A DNA stretch of 64,000 nucleotides, taken from positions 5,332,001 to 5,396,000 of the forward strand of contig NZ_CP087134.1 in NCBI RefSeq assembly GCF_020911925.1. The letters run 5' to 3'. The position numbers and the translations under genes were made by a program. Positions within the stretch are counted from its first letter, which is position 1. Each line of letters opens with the position of its first letter. This DNA comes from Flavobacterium cupriresistens. Lineage in GTDB: Bacteria > Bacteroidota > Bacteroidia > Flavobacteriales > Flavobacteriaceae. Below the pieces are notes generated by a model that was not told the DNA's origin, ran no database searches, and saw only the letters and a list, made by a program, of their open reading frames with translations. Positions 37,390-48,800 of this stretch are shown piece after piece.

Positions 37390-37432
37390 GAAAATCGTTA
37401 GAACCAAAATCGAATGCCGATTTTCGTTGTGG
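37383..37432 (-). terminator. Long hairpin at the cas9-side end of the array
   Basis: CCACAACGAAAATCG (37383-37397) and CGATTTTCGTTGTGG (37418-37432) are a perfect 15-bp inverted pair. The left arm uses the last seven bases of the final repeat. It lies between the array and the cas9 stop, so on the minus strand it would be met by transcripts running from cas9 into the array. There is no clear T-run, so it may act in processing or boundary control rather than termination. Confidence 0.4.
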
Positions 37433-37479
37433 CTTGGATGCTTAAGGCAGAAAATCGCATAAAAAAAACTTTTGTTGGA

Positions 37480-40400
37480 TTATACTTTTTGAATCTTGCC
37501 AGAAACTGAAATCTTTACTTTAATTGGTTTAAAAGTTTCCCACCCCGTTTTTCCATCACCAAAACTTTGAATTCTTACATAAAAAGGTTGAAAATTATTC
37601 TGTATAGATGACTCAGAGCTCAATCTAAATTCATAAAATTTAGAAGATAACTTCTGTACCCTAAATAAATTCTCTTTCAAATTTTCATAATCTAGATTTT
37701 CCCAATTAATTTCCTCTTCATTTAAGCTGAGTAAAAACATATCATTAATATGCAAAGTTGTAATTATTTCAATACCATCCGCAGGTAATTGATAAGTTGG
37801 AAATCCTTTTCTTTTTCTTTCTACAACCGTCCAAAATGTAACTACCTCTTCTTTTAAATTTCCTTTTTCATCTTTATAAATTAATACATGATGATTATTT
37901 CTCGGATTCACCCATTGATTTAGATCATCTTTTAACTGCTCAGCTCCACCAATATTTTCTTTCATTCTTATTTTTAAAATAGGAACTGGATCTCCATTTT
38001 TGTTAGGTAAAAATATTTGTGGATGTTTTATTCCATTTTCATCAACGGTAAAAAATGTGTTTAAAGGAATTGATCCTTTTACGAATCCACCTAATCCTTG
38101 AATTCTTTTATATATTAATTTTTTAATCGTTTCGTCAACTACTTTTTCTACTTGCTTTTCGGTTGTTAAATTATCAATTGCTTTTCTGACATGAAATGCT
38201 TCCTCTCCATTAAAAAATCGTTTTCCAAAAACAGTTTCTTTATGCAATTGACCTCTAGCTGCTACTCCAATATTTTTATAAATAACTCCGTTCTTTTCTA
38301 CTTTGTGTGTCCTAATAGTCACAATATTATTTAACCTTTTATGTGAAATCAATATTTTGTCAACAGCCTTTTCGGCATCAAAATTAAATCCTACCCAAGG
38401 CAATGGAAAGTTTTTTAATTCTGGTTTCCTGTCATATCGATTCCATCTCGACAATTCTTGCAAGTAACTTGTCTTTCCACATGCCATAACTAATGCATCA
38501 ATAGCATGATGACGGTGGTCTTCACGAGATTTAGTATCGTTATCTGTATTTAATATATGGTTTAATCCCCACTTTTGACGTAGATTAGAGGTCATTTGCC
38601 CTGGTGATACATTTACTTTTCTACAAACTAGTGACAAATAATCTTTAGCTTCCTTACTTATATAGCGAGTATCATTTAACTGGCGAGATGAAAAATCATC
38701 ATCAAATTTTTGCTGTACAAATCTTTTAAATTTTTGATATGCATTTGGATATTCTTTTGTATCAGAAAATAATTTCAATGCCCTTTCTTTAATACTTGAC
38801 CAATTAGATTCATCATTTCCATAAAACTCAAAAGGTGTTCTATCTCCTTTAAGTCTGTTTTCATTAGCATAACATAATGTTTTATTATTGAAACTATCAT
38901 TTAATGAACGACTCCAAGGATGAATATGCTCTATTTGAATTTCACCTGTAAATAATTTAGCAATAGGAATTGGAACGCCAGTATAAGCACAAGTTTGTTT
39001 GCACTCCTCCCAAAGCTTAAATTTTAAAATGTTATCATGAGAAACTCTTGAATATTTTTCAACTTCCGTTTTAACTCTATCATTTTCTCTTTCTAACCGT
39101 TTTTGATCCCTACGAATTTTATTTCGTTGTGATTTAGATATTTTTAAATCGCGAGCCATTTCGACTTTTATTTCGTCAAGTTGTCCGTGCTCATCAATTA
39201 ATTCATTAACGAGCTTTCGCAATTCAAACAACGCAGTAATAACAATAGGATTTCTGATAGCTTGAATTTCCTTGTCCGCTTTTTTTCCAATTGGTAATTT
39301 TTCGAACAATGATGTTACATCAATTGCCGCAGAATGATGGTAAAGTTTTTTTAATTGTTTTTCATCAAATTCAAATTCTTTACGAAGTAAATCTTTTACT
39401 ACATCTATAAAACCTCCAGAAATTTTTGATCTGATAATTGCTTCAACATTATCAATTAAATCTAATTGCTTTTGATTATTTTCAATAGTATCGTTTTGCC
39501 ATTTATCTCCAAAAGCATTTTTAACTCCCCCCATTACAACTGCAACATCATAGGAATATCCTTGTTGCATAAACGGCAAAATATTACCAATAGCTTTTCT
39601 GCTTAAACTTGCATAACCATCTTTTACATTAAACTTTGATATTGTAACGGCTTGGTCCTCTGCAAAATTCCAATTTTTAGCCGCATATTCTTTAAGATTC
39701 GATTTGCTGTCAAAAAAATACAAAATATGCCAAATATCTTCTTGCTGTTTATCTGAAAATTCAAACCACTTTTTACCAAAGAACTTTTTACTTGATAAAT
39801 TAGAAATTGTGTATGTCCCAACAATTTTATCATCATCTTTATAATTAAATTTAAATTCAGCACTTTCTTTACTAATTGCTTTTCGCAATTTTTTAAATTC
39901 AATTTTATCAAATGATAATAGTTGTTCAATTAATTTTCCTTTTTCTTCTTGAGATATTTTCTTTCCATTATATTCAACTGTATTTACCCATTGATAAATT
40001 CTGAACATTTCAAAAGGAATTGCACTAATTGGACATTTAGTTTTAGTTGGTTCAAAAGAACAATTACCAACCAAATGTTTTTGAGAGCGCAAAGGTCGCT
40101 GATGAAATAAAATTCCGTCTTCTTTGTAACCATCTAATTTCCTTCCACCAAATAAAGTTTTCAATTCTTCATTTAAATTTGAATAGAATTGTTCTTGTTT
40201 ATTCCATATCAATTCAAATTCATCTACATACATTTTGCGTGTTGTATATCTATTTCTAATTCTTTCCAAACCATCTTGAAAAGGCTGATTTTCTTTTGGA
40301 TAAATTTCAAATAGATATTCACCCAATGTTTTATCTTCTATACTTTCTAATGTATCATCAATTCCTATTTTTCCTTCTTTTGCATTTCCTTTAAAAATAG

Positions 40401-40869
40401 CCCCATCATCATTACCACCACCTTTTCTGCTATTACTCAAAAATCCACGTCTCTGAATCAAATGATAAAAAATTCTACCAATTTCTTCTAATGATAATTT
40501 TTCGTTTAAGGCTTTTTGTCGAAGTTCATATGGATTTAATGCAAACCATTTTGCTAACTTATCTGTTGGAAATAATTTTGTCTTTTTCCAATCTTCAAAA
40601 TCTCGAGCATCCATTGGACACATATTATTTTCAGAAAGTTTTTGAAGTAAAATTTTCTTTCTTAGTCTTCTCCTAAAAAATTGACGTCGAACTCCTCTTG
40701 CTCCAGTTCTACTTGCATTTTTAGAAATTTCGTTATCACCATCACCTAGATTTTCAACTCCCATTGGAAATATTCTACTTCCTATTCCTAAAATCTTATT
40801 AAGCTTATCGTCAATTAATGCCCAACCTATCGAGTTCGTCCCTAAATCTAATCCTAAAATTTTTGCCAT
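37480..40869 (-). CDS. cas9: CRISPR-associated endonuclease Cas9, type II-C
   Basis: 1129 residues, within the compact II-C range. RuvC-I is I-L-G-L-D-L-G-T-N-S-I-G-W with Asp8. The arginine-rich bridge follows (about 60-80, R-R-Q-F-F-R-R-R-L-R-K). RuvC-II has Glu570 in V-E-M-A-R. The HNH domain has His648 in I-E-H-I-H-P-W and Asn671 in N-E-N-R-L. RuvC-III has H-H-A-I-D-A with Asp791. All nuclease residues are present, so it should cut both strands of DNA matched by crRNA-tracrRNA. The C-terminal PAM-reading part cannot be predicted here. It is convergent with cas1-cas2 and lies beyond the array, not in one operon with them. Confidence 0.97.
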   Translation of the reverse strand: MAKILGLDLGTNSIGWALIDDKLNKILGIGSRIFPMGVENLGDGDNEISKNASRTGARGVRRQFFRRRLRKKILLQKLSENNMCPMDARDFEDWKKTKLFPTDKLAKWFALNPYELRQKALNEKLSLEEIGRIFYHLIQRRGFLSNSRKGGGNDDGAIFKGNAKEGKIGIDDTLESIEDKTLGEYLFEIYPKENQPFQDGLERIRNRYTTRKMYVDEFELIWNKQEQFYSNLNEELKTLFGGRKLDGYKEDGILFHQRPLRSQKHLVGNCSFEPTKTKCPISAIPFEMFRIYQWVNTVEYNGKKISQEEKGKLIEQLLSFDKIEFKKLRKAISKESAEFKFNYKDDDKIVGTYTISNLSSKKFFGKKWFEFSDKQQEDIWHILYFFDSKSNLKEYAAKNWNFAEDQAVTISKFNVKDGYASLSRKAIGNILPFMQQGYSYDVAVVMGGVKNAFGDKWQNDTIENNQKQLDLIDNVEAIIRSKISGGFIDVVKDLLRKEFEFDEKQLKKLYHHSAAIDVTSLFEKLPIGKKADKEIQAIRNPIVITALFELRKLVNELIDEHGQLDEIKVEMARDLKISKSQRNKIRRDQKRLERENDRVKTEVEKYSRVSHDNILKFKLWEECKQTCAYTGVPIPIAKLFTGEIQIEHIHPWSRSLNDSFNNKTLCYANENRLKGDRTPFEFYGNDESNWSSIKERALKLFSDTKEYPNAYQKFKRFVQQKFDDDFSSRQLNDTRYISKEAKDYLSLVCRKVNVSPGQMTSNLRQKWGLNHILNTDNDTKSREDHRHHAIDALVMACGKTSYLQELSRWNRYDRKPELKNFPLPWVGFNFDAEKAVDKILISHKRLNNIVTIRTHKVEKNGVIYKNIGVAARGQLHKETVFGKRFFNGEEAFHVRKAIDNLTTEKQVEKVVDETIKKLIYKRIQGLGGFVKGSIPLNTFFTVDENGIKHPQIFLPNKNGDPVPILKIRMKENIGGAEQLKDDLNQWVNPRNNHHVLIYKDEKGNLKEEVVTFWTVVERKRKGFPTYQLPADGIEIITTLHINDMFLLSLNEEEINWENLDYENLKENLFRVQKLSSKFYEFRLSSESSIQNNFQPFYVRIQSFGDGKTGWETFKPIKVKISVSGKIQKV

Positions 40870-40938
40870 AGTTATTAAAATTTAATCAGCATGAAATTTA
40901 GCATTTAAAAAATTAAAGTAATTACGGTTTTCCTTATT

Positions 40939-40967
40939 CAAACCAATTTATTTTTTCTATATATTTG
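40939..40967 (+). promoter_or_regulatory. Promoter of the tracrRNA
   Basis: TATATTTG (40960-40967) matches the Bacteroidota -7 element TAnnTTTG and ends a few bases before the expected 5' end of the tracrRNA. No good TTTG is seen at -33 on this strand. On the minus strand a TTTG lies at 40938-40941 facing the cas9 start, so divergent promoters probably share this gap. Confidence 0.55.
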
Positions 40968-40971
40968 TAAC

Positions 40972-41060
40972 TGATTAAAATTTCTAATCTTTAATCTTAT
41001 CACAATAAGGCTATATGCCGTAGATGAAAATCTTTAGTCCTGCTTCGGTGGGACTTTTTT
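40972..41060 (+). ncRNA. tracrRNA
   Basis: The anti-repeat (40981-41005, starts TTTCTAATCTTTAATC and ends ATCACAA) is complementary to the first 25 bases of the crRNA repeat, apart from small bulges. Then come AUAAGG, a short hairpin GGCtataTGCC (41009-41019), AGATgaaaATCT (41022-41033) and a terminator, AGTCCt...gGGACT plus T6 (41036-41060). This is the standard II-C tracrRNA layout, divergent from cas9. It guides RNase III processing and loads Cas9. Confidence 0.93.
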
Positions 41061-41171
41061 ATTTATATAAAAGTGGATATACAAACAAAAAATAGAGTAA
41101 AAGTAAATTAGCTTGTTCTAACTTAGGCTCCAGTTTCCGTTTGCACATCCTAACATATTAAATTATAATTT

Positions 41172-41266
41172 CAAGCTATCAAGAAAAGTTAAAACAGGAA
41201 TAAGGTGTTCGATTGTAACCCCATCGACTCCACAAAAAGGAAGGTATCGAACACCTTCCTTTTTTA
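41172..41266 (+). repeat. tRNA-3'-end-like repeat plus terminator, copy 2
   Basis: GGTGTTCGATTGTAACCCC then ATCGACTCCAC, followed by the hairpin AGGAAGGT/ACCTTCCT and T6. The minus-strand peptide is G-V-D-G-V-T-I-E-H-L-I-P-V-L-T-F-L-D, ending soon after in a stop. Confidence 0.5.
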
Positions 41267-41477
41267 TTTAATTCTCAAAAAACATTCATTTTTGCATCCC
41301 TCAACCGCTACAATTTTTATTATTTTAACAAATATTGTTTTTTAAATTATCGAAAATATTAAAAACAAAAAATGAAGTCTGCGGGAATCGAACACCTTAA
41401 TCGACTACAAGACAACAAGTTAGAAAAACGTTCGATTGAGTAGTTTTTTCTTCACACATCACTTAATTCACTTAACA

Positions 41478-41633
41478 TTATATCTGATCTTTAGCTTCAT
41501 TTTTTTCATAGAACTCTTTCAAAGTTGTAGCAACAATAATTCTGACAAACCAATCAATTATAGCGGCATGCTGCTTCTCTTTCTTAATTTTTTCTTCAAT
41601 CTTTTTTGAAAATTTTCTAGATTTTGATTTCAT
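41478..41633 (-). CDS. Small charged protein, 51 aa
   Basis: ATG at 41633, stop at 41478. It begins M-K-S-K-S-R-K-F-S-K-K and continues with a Lys/Glu-rich helix, a hydrophobic segment (I-I-D-W-F-V-R-I-I-V-A-T-T-L) and an acidic end. Too short to assign. It could be a small membrane-associated or toxin-antitoxin component; there is no partner gene nearby. Confidence 0.4.
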   Translation of the reverse strand: MKSKSRKFSKKIEEKIKKEKQHAAIIDWFVRIIVATTLKEFYEKNEAKDQI

Positions 41634-42218
41634 GATAGTTTGATCAAATCATTATTTAATCAAAGTTTAAAATTCAATTTAAATTGATAGTTAAAGAAAA
41701 ATCAAAATTAGATTAATACTAATACGCTGAAACCAGCTTTTTAAATATGAAATATCTAAGTTATTTTCACTTCCAGAAGTTAAATATTCATTTTTAAGTT
41801 ATTTAAAATGCATTTGAGGTACAAGCAAGATACAAATGCAACACTAACTTTCAGAAAAAGCAAAAAAAAGTCGAAAGATTTTTTCCGACCAAGTTATCTT
41901 CAATTGCCGCTTTCATTCTTTGTTTTGAATTGTTGGGAGAGCTAAATTTACATTTTTTCTTTGGTTACTTCTTTTTTAGCTTTTCTCTATTATATTATAT
42001 ATTTTTTCTATTCGAAAAGTCAAGACACGAAAAACACAGTTCATAATACGGTCATTATTTGGAATTAAATGCTTTTGGGCATAAAAAACCTCGAACAAAA
42101 AGTTCGAGGTCATATTTATTTTTCAGGCTCACATTCATCTCGCAATATCCTTTGTAAAAAAAGAGTTTGAAAGCTAGTCATTATATTTTTTGATTAAAAA
42201 ATTTTGTTTTAAGTTCAT
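41634..42218. other. Gene-free AT-rich stretch with a dispersed repeat
   Basis: No gene supported. Positions 41771-41840 share a degenerate motif (CTTCCAGAAG ... ATTTGAGGTACAAGCAAGATACAAA) with 50459-50525 and 50691-50760. The terminator of the minus-strand RHS operon is at 42083-42112. Confidence 0.45.
42083..42112 (-). terminator. Terminator of the 50029-42219 RHS operon
   Basis: ACCTCGAAC and GTTCGAGGT form a 9-bp stem; on the minus strand it is followed by TTTTTT. It lies about 105 bp after the last gene. Confidence 0.75.
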
Positions 42219-42806
42219 TTAATCTTCAAGTATAAATTTTTCTATTAAATTGTTTCTCTTTTTAATTTCATGAAGTTCCATGTCTGCAAATCTTGCATGG
42301 ATAAATCCTTGTAATTCAAAAACTATTGTTCTGTCGATCAGATCTGGATTTGGATTGGAATAATAAAACATTATAAGATCTTCGACAAGCAAAATAATTT
42401 TATCATCCTTTCTAAGATTAGAGATAAAATACGAAGCAAAGCTAAAAAAGACAATTTTATTATAATTATCAGGCTTAATTTTATTAAATTCTTCCATCAT
42501 TAAGACAGTTAAATCAAATTGATATTCACTTTCTTGCAAGTAATTATTAACAAAATCAAATCTACTATCTGCTTTGTAATAAATTTCATTTAACTCTTTA
42601 TTTTCACCTACTAAAATATTTATCTTTTTATTGAAAGAAATAATCTCTCTTGACAACCACTCTTCCTTATTTGGCTGCTTATTATATATAGTAAACAGTT
42701 CATTTTTCACTGCTGCTTTTAAATTCTTCAACATCTTAATATCTTGCATTCCCTTAAAAGGTTCATTAAGCCTTTGTTGAAGTTTAATCATATTATCTAT
42801 TATCAT
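42219..42806 (-). CDS. Putative immunity protein for the SpvB-RHS toxin
   Basis: 195 residues, soluble, mostly helical, rich in Asn, Lys and Phe (Q-Q-R-L-N-E-P-F-K-G-M-Q-D near the start). No known family seen. It starts 5 bp after the stop of the 2252-aa RHS toxin and ends the operon, which is the position of the cognate immunity gene. No signal peptide, so it should act in the cytoplasm. Confidence 0.6.
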   Translation of the reverse strand: MIIDNMIKLQQRLNEPFKGMQDIKMLKNLKAAVKNELFTIYNKQPNKEEWLSREIISFNKKINILVGENKELNEIYYKADSRFDFVNNYLQESEYQFDLTVLMMEEFNKIKPDNYNKIVFFSFASYFISNLRKDDKIILLVEDLIMFYYSNPNPDLIDRTIVFELQGFIHARFADMELHEIKKRNNLIEKFILED

Positions 42807-42811
42807 AATTT

Positions 42812-45800
42812 TTATTTTAATCTTGAATAAATTATCGGTGGTGTTCGAAAAGAAGCATTAAATAGAAGTGCGGACCTGCCAGGAAATCCTAGAGAAAAAT
42901 CAGGATCCATATTTCCTTCAACTTTGATATAGTTTAATCCTGCATTTCTTGCAGCATTAAATATTGGCTTTCCTTTAAGTGCCATTCCATCTTTTTTAGA
43001 ACCTGCTACAAAGATAAAAGGAGAAGCTTCAAAAGCCATCGCTTTATCTACATAAACATCGTATTTAACAATATAATTGTATTTGTTTCTATTCTTTATA
43101 AAATCAGCGTTTAACAAATATGTTGTGCTTGGCCTGACATGTGGGCCTTCACCTGAAGTATTCCTGTCGACAAGATATCCATGAGTACTGTTCCATTCTG
43201 AAGCAGACATCGCTCTATAATATGGTACAGATATATCCGGAGTATCTGCTGTCATTGATAACGCAGCTGTAAAAGCCACAGCAAATGAAAACGCTGTGGA
43301 AATAGCACCAACTTCAAAGCTCACAGCCCCTGCAGATGGCAATGTTACAACACCACTTACCCCCCTATTACTCTGAGGTGAATGTATAGTTCTAAAAGAA
43401 GCAGGGAATTTAACATAATTTCCCGTTTCGGTAATTTTACCATTCCAATTACCAGCTGATCTTGGTACGCCTGGTATAACAACTGGATTTAATGCAAAAG
43501 GGTCAACTGGTATGTTTCTTGCACCCTTTTGCCCTATCCATGTCTGAAGCTGGTCATTAAAAATCCACGATCCAAACCTATCGTTCCATTCTTGACCATT
43601 TTGATATACACCTTTGGTCGGGGGATCTGTATAATTACCTGTTCGGTCTGTAAAAGTAGCAGGATTATTATATACGTATCCATACTGGTTAAAATTTTGT
43701 GTATTGGTTGGATCCTGAATATAGTTATCCGCCTGTAAAAATCTATGAAGTGTCGGATCATAAAGTCTCGCATTCATATTTATTATACCTACACTCTGTA
43801 AATGTTCATGTCCTGTGTAACCTCGATCTAAAATATTTAACCCAGCAAGGATGTTACCGGATCCATCCTGCACTTTTATAATACTACCCCAGGCATCAAA
43901 TGAACGTTTCTCTAGCACGGACCCATTTGAATCAGTGATTGCTAAAATAGTGCCTTGATAATCTCTAAGTAAATAGAGATACTTTTGAGTTACTAAATCA
44001 TTTTTGAAAGCAATTGGTGCCGAATACCCATCTCCTCCAATATACGTTACAAATTCGAAAGTATTTGTTGTTCTATTTTCTTTTATTTCCATACTCCCAT
44101 CTGAAGAATAATGTTTATATATGGAACGCTGCAGTTTATCTGTTTGAAATCCTCCATAGTACATTGTAGCTCTCTGGTTGTCATCATTGTAGGTAAAACT
44201 TACTTTGTCTATATTTGTTTCTTCTATATGTATAGGATTTTTAAATACATTATAAGTAATATTTAGTTTTCTCTCCTGTGATGTAGGATCATTTGTTTTT
44301 CTTATTTCAATGTCATCAAACCACACATTTCCTAAACCATTATTATCTAAACGCAGACGTAATTTCTTTATGTTTGCTGGTACAGAGAATGTACCAATAA
44401 CCTGCGTCCATGTCGCTTTATTGTTATTCACTGTATTTACCTGAGTTACAGTATTGGCAGCATCTTTCATATAAAGAAAAATCTCTGACTGAGGATTGTC
44501 GCTATAAACCCAAGCGGAATAAGTATATTGAGTTGGGAGACTATTGTTAATATCAATCCATTTATCAGAGAAAACATATTGTTCGGTGGTTGTTGTATTA
44601 GCTAATTTTAATGTATTTTTGCCGGCAGAATGTCCAGCTGTTATGTTGTCATAACTAAAAAATGCCGTGTTTGGATATTTCTCAATTCCCCATCCCGTTC
44701 TATTTTCCATACTATCATTAAAGATCCCCTGCCTATTGGCATAGTAGCCTGTTGTTTCAGGATTAATTGCAATGGATGTATTCTGGTATTTTTTAGCAGG
44801 ATCATAAGAGTATGTTCCTAAATTGTTAACAGTTATTTTTCCTGAAGCATCATAGCTCTGGCTTTCCTGTACCCCTAATCTGTTCGTAAAAGTTGTTAAC
44901 CTGTCTACCGCATCATAATCAAATGTTTCTGTATAATTGCTAAAGACATTATTACTTCTCTTCTTTACATTATCTGTATTTTTATCAAATTCGGTAGTAA
45001 GTGTTAATATATTACTTGTAGGAGAAGTTGTTTTATCATATTGTATCTTTGAAAGATAGCCGTCAGTATCATACGTATTGCTTATTTTTATACCATTGCC
45101 TGTTATACTTTCTAATATCTGATCTTTAGCACTTAATGTATTGGTCTGCCACAGTACCTTATTATTTACATCTAAAATCTGATATAAGTCTCCATTTTTA
45201 TAATTGTTTTTAGTAAAAACAGAACTGCTTCTCGTTCCAATTTCCGCCAGCTTTGTTTCGGTTTGCACTCTTCCTAAAGCATCATATGTAAAAGATCTGG
45301 TGAATTTTGACACCCCTATTTTTTCTTCTATAACTGATAAAAGTCTTTTGTACGTATTGTCATAGCTATACGTGTTAACAATTGTTTTACCAATTGTTTC
45401 ATTATTATCGACGTAAGTTGTAGTCAAAGGAAGCTTATTCGCTGTGTAGACATAACTTGTTTCGGTATTACTGCCACCTCCGGATACCTTCTTTTTAATT
45501 GGTCTTCCGCTGCTGTCACGAGTGATTGTAGTTAATACTGCGCCATTTTGTGAAGTTTCTTCTTCAAGTTCTCCAAAATCATTGTTCTTGTAAGCAAATG
45601 TTCCAGTAGATGGATCAATAAGTCTGGTTGTTTTCCCCCATGCATCATCTTCCTGTATTTGAATACCTATACCGTTATAGGTAATCTGTTTCATATTACC
45701 ATTGGCAAAATGGGAGTAATTAATTGTCCCACTCATATTCTCATATGATGAAACAATATTTCCTATCGCATTTTTTGTTACAGTTTTTGATTTTGCTCCA

Positions 45801-48800
45801 TCAGTTATAGTTGAAGCCAGGTTCGTATAATTAGATGTAATTACTCTTTGATTAAATAGTTTAAGCTCCGTCGGTCTGCTGAATATATCAAATTTGATAT
45901 CATTCCACAAAGCTGGAGCTGATCCGAAGTAAGGTTCGCTTACTTTATTATTACGATCAAAAATATCATAACCATAAGATATAAATTTAAATGATCCATT
46001 TATATCTTTGATTCCTGATTTGATTTTTCTTCCCAATTCATCAAAAGTTACTTCTGTGGCACTTCCGTCTAAAACATCGGTAGTGGTTGTTATGATCGTT
46101 TTCTCAGCATTTTTAATATATCCATAAGTAATTGCTTTATTTAATATTTCATCTTTTACCATAAGCCTTTTAAACCATGAATCATAAGTATAAGAAGTGG
46201 AACTATATGGAGTAGTTGCTTTTTTTAACATTCCCGTATTAGAATCGTACTCATACGTAGAAATTAAATCGTCATTATCTTTGCTTTGAGTTATAAACCT
46301 CCCTGATGTATCATATTGAAAACTGATACTTCTTGGCAGTAGAGGAAGTGAAGGTTTGATTGTTTTTTTTATAATATTCCCAAATAAATCATAATCATAA
46401 AGTTCTGACACTGTCGGGGTTCCGCTTGCAGTTCTGTCAATATTAGACAGTAGCTGGTTTGAGTTATAAGTATAAGCTTCATTACTAACTATAGTAGTAC
46501 CATTATGGCTCACGGTTTCACTTTTTGTGCCTGGCCTTCCTACAATATACGGAGCACTACCGTCTTTGTAGGTTATTGTTGTTGTAGTGGTTTGAACAGC
46601 ATTAGCTCCTTCGCTTACTATTAAGGTCGAAGATAACAAATTGTTATTTCCATCATAACTTATATTTTTTAACTCAGTATTAGTGTTATAGATTGAATTA
46701 AATTGCTTAGAATTTAAGACTTTCAGCTTGAAAACTTTATTACTGGAAAAGGCATCTGCCGCTGTATTATAAGTGATGATAGATTTAGATGTAAAATCAG
46801 CGGGAGATGTAGCTCCTGGATAAGGATAGTACATATATGGCAGTTGAAACGTTTCGATATTAGCTCCCCTTAAATTAATATCATTAATAAATATAGTGGA
46901 AAAAATAGCAGATGTATCATCATGCCAGTCGGATTGGCTTACTGAGCGGAATCCCAAAAAGCCGAGCCCTTCAAGATTCACAACTGCCCCAGAATAAGCA
47001 AATAGTCTTTTTCTATATACATCTTTGCTTTGAAGCTCCAGCTTTGAAACGACGTATAAGTTCGAATTGATAGTAATATCAAGGTAAGGATAATTAGCTG
47101 TTCCTGCACTTGGGTTATAAATGGAGTTATAGGTATTTTTATATCTTGAATTTAGTGGTACATATGAAATACTTTCTTTAACACCATCACCTGTTGCAAC
47201 CGAAGTTATTAGATTTTCTTTTAATAAATCTTTCTGAGATGCAAAAAAGTGTATTTTGTCTTTATTAACAAAAGCGATTTCAAAAGTCGAAGTAGAAAAA
47301 TTATTATCCCTTGAAGAAGTCTGAACTGGAGAAACAAAAATTGGCAATGCTCCCTTGCTAAGAGTAGTCTGGTCCCCGCTAGCTCCTGTAACTGAGAAAC
47401 CCGCTCCTGTCTTAAATTCACCGTTATTGTTTGCAAAACATGTAACATTGACCTGTCCAAGTGTATTTGCTGAATTATTAGAACTATTTATTAAGACCAA
47501 ATCAGTTTTTCCATCATTGTTATAATCTGTTGCAATAAATTCTGAACTTAAAAGTGCATTGGGTACTGGATATTGAACACCTGTAAATGTTTTTGTCTCT
47601 TTTAAAAATGAAATGCCTGTAGATGTATACTTATACCAGAGAGGTGAACTATAGGTCTGTGGAGCGACAAGAAAATCTGATTTACCATCGCCATTGAAAT
47701 CGCCAAGTAAAACTGCACCATTTAACGTATTGTCAATTGCTGAAGTTTGATATAGCAATACTATATTATCTAATTCATTAAGACTGTATACTTTTAAAGT
47801 ACCAGCTTTAAATACTAATATATCGGACTTTCCATCACCATTGAAATCTACGACTTTAATATCAGCACCTGATGCGCTATCTAATAAATCTCCTGCGTAT
47901 TTTAAAAAATTATCCGTATTGTCACGCTTTAAATCAACAAAATAAACCTTTTTTGAGCTTAAAATTGATGCTTGTGCCATACATATATTTCTTGCCGGAT
48001 TATAAATGCAATCTGTTGATCCCATACCTGTATCTAAAGCTAGAATATCTGTTAAGCCATCGCCATTAAAATCTCCAGAAAGAATTTTTTTTGGAAACAT
48101 TTTATTTACAGTTACTGGTTTACAAGTGCCACTACAGCTATTTGTGACCGCAACAGTTGGAAAATTAACTGTTCTTGTATATTGTTCATATATACTTGAC
48201 AAGCCAATACTGTAAACCTTAAAATCGTAACTAGTATCTGTCTTTTTTACTACTGTCCAGCCCTGAGGCATCATTTTGTTATTCCAACTCAGCCACGTTG
48301 TCGGTAAAATATTCTCAAAAGCTCCTACTGGATGCTCAAAACCTAAATTTAGATTTGATCCGGAAGTTATATCGTAGAATAGCCAATATTTTGCCTTGCT
48401 ATCAGGTCCATTTGTAGGATACAGAATGCAGTCCATTCTTCCGTCATCATCAAAATCACCCGTAACAACTGCTGCATTCGACGCTGTTATATTTCCGACG
48501 CTCAATTTAGCACTAACTGGCTGAAAACTAACGTTATCTATCGTGTTATTATATGTAAAAACAACTGGATTATAACTTTTTGAATTGTCTCCGCTTTTTT
48601 CCGTTATTTTATAAATACGATCTCCTACTTTATAATCCAATATATAATTCCTGAAACCTACTGCATTACTTTTTACTTCGATTCTATTTAAGACAGTATT
48701 TTTTATACTTTTAAATCCACCAGCGTAATTCTCATGAACTCTTTCTCCTGGGCTATAGGTGAAATTCACTTCGTTTATTGGTGTAGCAAGAGCTGTACTA

